A stretch of 64,000 nt of DNA from Symbiotaphrina buchneri (taxonomy: Eukaryota; Ascomycota; Symbiotaphrinales; Symbiotaphrinaceae), in NCBI GenBank assembly GCA_001599915.1, contig BCIG01000011.1:310001-374000 (forward strand), given 5' to 3'. The position numbers and the translations under genes are program-made. Below the pieces are notes generated by a model that saw only the letters and a list, made by a program, of their open reading frames with translations, did no database searches and was not told the origin of the DNA. This document shows, piece by piece, positions 60,056 to 64,000 of the stretch. Every line of letters begins with the position of its first letter. The stretch's first letter is position 1.

Positions 60056-61144
60056 CTGCAGGCAAACGGGCGACGTCAGTTAAGCCGTGGGAGAGATTGT
60101 CGCCAGGTAGAAGGCGCTCATACCTCTGAGCCAGGGTGATTGTGCTTCTCACTATTCCTCGTCGGAGTCCGGCGAAGTCAGGGGTAGCGGATTCAGCGAC
60201 TGAGTGATCTCGCAGAGTCGGTCAGACCAAAATCGGGGCAGACGACCGGAGCATCACCCATTTGCATCTTCGATGAGGGTGTAGAAGCTCAACACCATGC
60301 GCCGGTAAGTGGAGCAGCAGGTTGGGGGCGAGACTAATATAACATCAATATATGAAGGGATTCCCAGAGTGGAGGGCAAGGGCGGAGGTGAGGTGGAGTG
60401 AAGTGAAATGGAGTGGAGTAGAAGAGGAGTAGAAGAGGAGTTCCTCGGTGCAAGTACGAAGGTAGGAAGTACGAAGTATCAGTACATCCGATGATGATCG
60501 ATGGGATCAAGCGGAGAGGAGAGAGCACGAGTACTGAGTACTTGGCCAGCCAAAATGTAGACTGTTCCGCCGTCAAGCACCGCTCTCTGTCCGGGCAAAG
60601 TACCGGTAGGTATATCTTATGGTAAGTAGATACTTCGTACCTCAGATACCTTGTCGGCCTGTCTGGGATCTCTCGCTTGCGTTGGTTGTTTGGGACTGCT
60701 GATGTTGATCATTTATTTGCACATTCCTTGACTTAGGTTCCCATGGAGAATGCACCCGTTTACTGTCACCAATCTGATGGATGCACCGATGGGTTGAATG
60801 TACATACCTACTACGTATCTACTTGTACAATATTGCTATCCTAACGATGAGTACTTCGTAGCGCCCTGACCTGGTTGGAGTTGATAAGGTGAAGAAAGGT
60901 CGACAACAACCTACCTTAGGTACCTCAAGGTACCTACCTACTGACCGCATCGCTGTCAGTTTTACCATAAGTTTGCCAATCTTACCTGCAAGTAGCGACC
61001 TTGCCTTAAAAGTATTCAAGAGCATCCGCATTTCGCACACTCCACCATCCCCAGCTCATCCTCCGGATCATAAGGTACCCCACAGTTTTCCCCAACGGGA
61101 CGCATCCCAGAACCACGCATCAGGTTTCTTCCTGACTGCCCACC
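60056..61144. promoter_or_regulatory. Region between SEC2 and the PDCD5-like gene, includes missing SEC2 5' exon(s)
   Basis: About 1.1 kb. The first 250 bases probably contain the unresolved 5' exons of SEC2. Beyond that lie a purine-rich tract (60360-60445) and two perfect AGGTACCT palindromes (60918-60925, 60928-60935) sharing a 30-base block of related units. Confidence 0.5.
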
Positions 61145-61711
61145 ATGTCAGATGCTGATCTGGAACAAGTACAACCCGAAGCCCCGCAATGATACGCTCT
61201 TCCGCTAAGGCTGTTTCCAGATCAGAAGAGCGCGACTAGCCCAGCTCCAACAACAGCAAGCTGGGTCCGGCGGTGGCCAGACTGGACTGGAGCCAGGTGA
61301 TGATCGCAAGTGAGCTTCCGCTTCATCTCGCCTTCTCACCATCTTTCCTACTGACTTCTACAGGCAGCAGGAAGGTACGATGGACACCGCTGGCCTAGAG
61401 CTCAAGGCTATGGCCGAGGTCATGTCTAACTGGTCATAGCCGAAGCAAGACAATCAATCCTTTCCCAAATTTTGCTCCCTGAAGCGGCAGACAGGCTGGG
61501 GCGCATCCGCCTTGTGAAAGAGTCTCGCGCGACGGACATCGAAAATCGGCTCATCATGCTAGCAAGATCCGGCCAATTACGGCAAAAGGTGACGGAAGAG
61601 CAGCTGAAGGAACTCTTAAATGCAGTGGCAGACAACAAGGAGGAAGAAAAAATTGTCATTGACAGGCGAAAAGGTGGTTGGGATGATGATGATGACTTGT
61701 TGGATCTCTAG
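61145..61711 (+). CDS. PDCD5 / TFAR19-family DNA-binding protein
   Basis: Small helical nucleic-acid-binding protein, conserved from archaea to humans. The yeast relative is Ymr074c. Four exons: 61145-61168 (24 nt), 61221-61309, 61364-61374 (11 nt), 61440-61711, giving 131 residues, the family size. Landmarks are MSDADLEQ, IRRARLAQLQQQQ, RQSILSQILLPEAADRLGRI, ALxx-like core RLIMLARSGQLRQKVTEEQL and an acidic end (GGWDDDDDLLDL). The 11-nt exon encodes part of KQQEAEARQ. Without it the frame breaks, so it is well supported by protein continuity. Human PDCD5 is linked to apoptosis, but the fungal role is unclear. Confidence 0.9.
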
Positions 61712-62148
61712 GCGTACCACCTTTGGCTGGCGCGGGTTGTGGAGTGCGCTACCAAGATATTGCATTATGTGGAGTCAAGGCTGAGTCAAGTCGAGGCACT
61801 ACCGTCCTACGTCTTAACCACCTACAGGGGATCGGGCATTTAGGCATCTGGGTTCTTGGGCATGGCTGCTCAATTACCAACATGGAAAAGAAGTGACCGC
61901 TAGGTTGCTTCAGGAATTCACCAGTGCTGAATGGCAGGCAAATGGCACACAACTCGTCCTTTGTAAAAACATCTGAGGCTCTACAAACCTGGCATCTGGA
62001 AGCATTGCTAGCTCCGATCATGGTCTAGCAACGAATGCCCCTCCATGATTAAAGGATTGCTGACGCTTAGGATAAGACGGAGGTTCATCATGCCGCTGAT
62101 GAAGCACGGCTCGTGATTGAGGAGCCACTAACAAGCCGGCAGCCAGGT
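61712..62148. other. Convergent intergenic region, PDCD5-like / COQ4
   Basis: About 440 bases between facing stop codons. Nothing recognisable. Confidence 0.55.
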
Positions 62149-63114
62149 TCATGATTTCATACTATCTGCTTGAGTATGTTGAGACATGGAAGCGGTGATT
62201 CCCTGCCTCGCCTCTCTCTCTGCCTTCTCTTGCCTTCTGATGGCCCTCCTTATTTCTCTCAGATCTGGGGGTTGCTTGATACCTAATTCCGCTCTCAAAT
62301 CATTGACGTCTCTCTCAAGCTGCTCCTCCCAATAGACGTTGATAACCTCTTTCGCTTTTAGCCCATTAGTAACCGCCCAGGGCAGGAATATTTTCCAGAA
62401 CCTTGCCCTTTCTGCAGGCTTCAATCTGGAGACGGCAAATACGCTGAGACCAGTCATAGGTAAAAGAGTGTTGGCAAACTCAAAGGCTTTCAAAGCCACC
62501 TCTCCCTCGACCATGACTGGCAGTCCGGTCAAAGCATGGTAGAAGTCGTGACATTCTCTGTATCGCTGCATAACATAAGCGCATTCCTCGTCATCTATAT
62601 ACCGCACGCTCTCGCGCGTATCAGGAGAGACGCCTTCCCGGTCCAGCCAAGCAGCGTACGCGTAGCCCACGGTGTTCTCGGGCAGGCTCCTCAGATAGGA
62701 AAGCGACATTGTCTTTGAAGTTATGCGGGGCCGGTTTCGCAGGATGCGCCGGCCAGTCGCATCAGCTAGCATGGCATCGCGGAGTCGGTAGATGAAGTAC
62801 GGCGTGGCTGTAGCCTCCCCCAGTGCAGCAATGAGGTCTGTAAAACATCAGCCTCCAAGAGTCCGCGAATGAGGATGCAAGGGTCGGGCACCTCCACGAC
62901 GAGGATTGAGCAGAGACATCACCGCCGACCCGACTGCGAGGCTTGCACGCTCGAGGCGCGTGAGAGGCACATGACCCTCATACTTTGGTGCTGGCCTGCT
63001 TAGCACGGAAAAGGGTCTGGCAATGGCAAAAGGCAGCCCATCACATATCAGGTTGGCGCGACGCTGGAGACACGATTGACCGTAAATTCGCGAACACCGG
63101 TTGCTGGCTGCCAT
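62149..63114 (-). CDS. COQ4: Ubiquinone biosynthesis protein Coq4, mitochondrial
   Basis: Organises the coenzyme Q synthome on the matrix side of the inner membrane, and in recent work acts in C1 decarboxylation/hydroxylation of the quinone ring. Two exons, 63114-62892 and 62837-62149, give 303 residues. A mitochondrial leader rich in Arg, Ser and Cys opens the protein ([20 protein letters not shown]). The family metal-binding motif H-D-x2-H-x11-E is present as [17 protein letters not shown]. Other blocks are [40 protein letters not shown] and [20 protein letters not shown]. Divergent from the SET-domain gene. Confidence 0.94.
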
Positions 63115-63600
63115 ACGGCAAGTGAGGTCGAGGGATCGAGGTGAGGCAGGTAAGGGATGATCGGTCCGGCGTATTCAGATAGATACCTTGAGGTACCTTA
63201 CCAATCAATCAACGGCATAAGGTACCTACTCTGACACCATCCTCGTGTTCTCATTTTCCGAGATCCATCAGCAGAAGTGGTCCGACTGCTTCTGACGTTG
63301 AAGCAGTCAGCTAAGGTAAGGTACCTTACTTAGGTAAGGTACCTTACGCAAGAAGGTCATGGGCAGGTACGGCAAGGTACGGTAAGGTAATCTTACGTTA
63401 CGTTACCTTACGTTACGCGGTGACACCCGTCGAGGTTCGTAACTCTTTCTTACCTTGTTCCAGATGGAACAACGCATGAACGACAATTGATCATCGACGG
63501 TGACCCTGGGTCTAGGATCAACCCCGAACTTGGTCCCACGTTCAGCGATCTCTGTCTATCCTCAGACTCTAGATCTGGTCTCGATGGAAGAGAGTGCAGC
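63115..63600. promoter_or_regulatory. Divergent promoter region, COQ4 / SET gene, with AGGTACCT repeat cluster
   Basis: About 490 bases between start codons. It has four perfect AGGTACCT palindromes (63191-63198, 63220-63227, 63319-63326, 63337-63344) and a further run of half-units (GGTAAGGTA, TTACCTTACG) to 63420, the densest cluster in the window. Confidence 0.6.
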
Positions 63601-64000
63601 ATGGGAGAGATTGTTGCGGCTGGCAAAGAGCACGATAGCTTTACTCGATGGGCCCAAGCACGCGGCGTCCAGGTTGATGGCGTGAGGCCAGCGAGGATAG
63701 CAGGGAGAGGTCTAGGCGTGGTGGCTGCGCGAAGAATCAAAGTAATATTCTCTCAATTCGATGGCCTGGCCTGGCACGCATCAGCATATCGCTCACGGAC
63801 GTACTGCGTAGACAGAAGGCCACCAGCTAGTCTTCGTGCCAGTATCGGCACTCTTGACCGTCTCCGACATCCCCAAGCCCTTCAAAGACCGAATAGGCCC
63901 GATCACAGTCCATGGCCTGTTGGCAGCTTTTCTCGTGCATGGCCCCAAGTCCAACATCTCGTCATTTGCGCCCTGGATTGCTGTCTGGCCCTCAATGGAC
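63601..64000 (+). CDS. SET-domain lysine methyltransferase (SETD3/Rubisco LSMT-type), cut by window end
   Basis: The N-terminal part of a non-histone-type SET protein. Exon 63601-63741, intron 63742-63811, and an exon running past the window edge. The family entry pattern is clear: FTRWAQARGVQVDGVRPARI then GRGLGVVAARRIK (start of SET), and after the intron TEGHQLVFVPVSALLTVSDI, which continues the SET fold, then a helical insert (AAFLVHGPKSNISSFAPWI). Catalytic parts lie outside the window, so activity and substrate cannot be judged. The ATG of MGEIVAAGKEHDS is taken as start, as there is no better in-frame ATG upstream. Confidence 0.8.
   Translation, partial: MGEIVAAGKEHDSFTRWAQARGVQVDGVRPARIAGRGLGVVAARRIKVIFSQFDGLAWHASAYRSRTYCVDRRPPASLRASIGTLDRLRHPQALQRPNRPDHSPWPVGSFSRAWPQVQHLVICALDCCLALNG

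Overview
This window is nuclear DNA of a filamentous ascomycete (Pezizomycotina). The evidence is about 25 intron-rich genes with short introns (39 to about 100 nt) using GT..AG signals, a DASH-complex subunit (Spc19), an Arb2-domain protein, an AWS-SET protein of the ASH1 type, a fungal ATP sulfurylase with an inactive APS-kinase-like tail, and many short intergenic motifs of a kind common in these fungi. I cannot fix the class or species from sequence alone. I found no transposon, tRNA or rRNA gene that I could support. No secondary-metabolite backbone gene is present.

Layout, left to right. 1-9.3 kb: otubain deubiquitinase, ATP synthase subunit J and Spc19 (divergent pair), a Rogdi/Rav2 V-ATPase regulator, and a Sur7-family membrane protein. 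10.2-20.6 kb: siroheme synthase Met1, proteasome lid subunit Rpn5, an M20 amidohydrolase, an Arb2-domain protein, mitoribosomal protein uS14m, and an SDR oxidoreductase. 21.4-33.5 kb: Ipi3 (60S biogenesis), an unrecognised Ser/Pro-rich protein, a mitochondrial Mgr3-like TPR protein, a V-ATPase-assembly/phosphoserine-phosphatase fusion, and an EGF-like membrane protein. 33.5-43.6 kb: a large intergenic stretch, PAPS reductase, an unrecognised acidic protein, Isd11 and ATP sulfurylase. 44.7-64 kb: ASH1-like methyltransferase, Erf2 palmitoyltransferase, a small mitochondrial-type protein, Pmt2, SF3A1/Prp21, Sec2, PDCD5, Coq4, and the start of a SETD-type lysine methyltransferase cut by the window edge.

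Most genes are housekeeping, arranged as divergent pairs sharing promoters and convergent pairs sharing 3' space. One theme stands out. Three genes of sulfate assimilation (MET1 for the siroheme of sulfite reductase, MET16, MET3) lie within 33 kb, together with ISD11 (mitochondrial cysteine desulfurase partner) and a phosphoserine-phosphatase domain (serine, the carbon skeleton of cysteine). A perfect match to the CYS3/MetR-type motif lies upstream of MET1. Exon models were built by hand from splice signals, frame continuity and family motifs. Where the sum of exon lengths closes in frame and the protein matches a family end to end I am confident. The 5' ends of the M20 amidohydrolase and SEC2 are unresolved.
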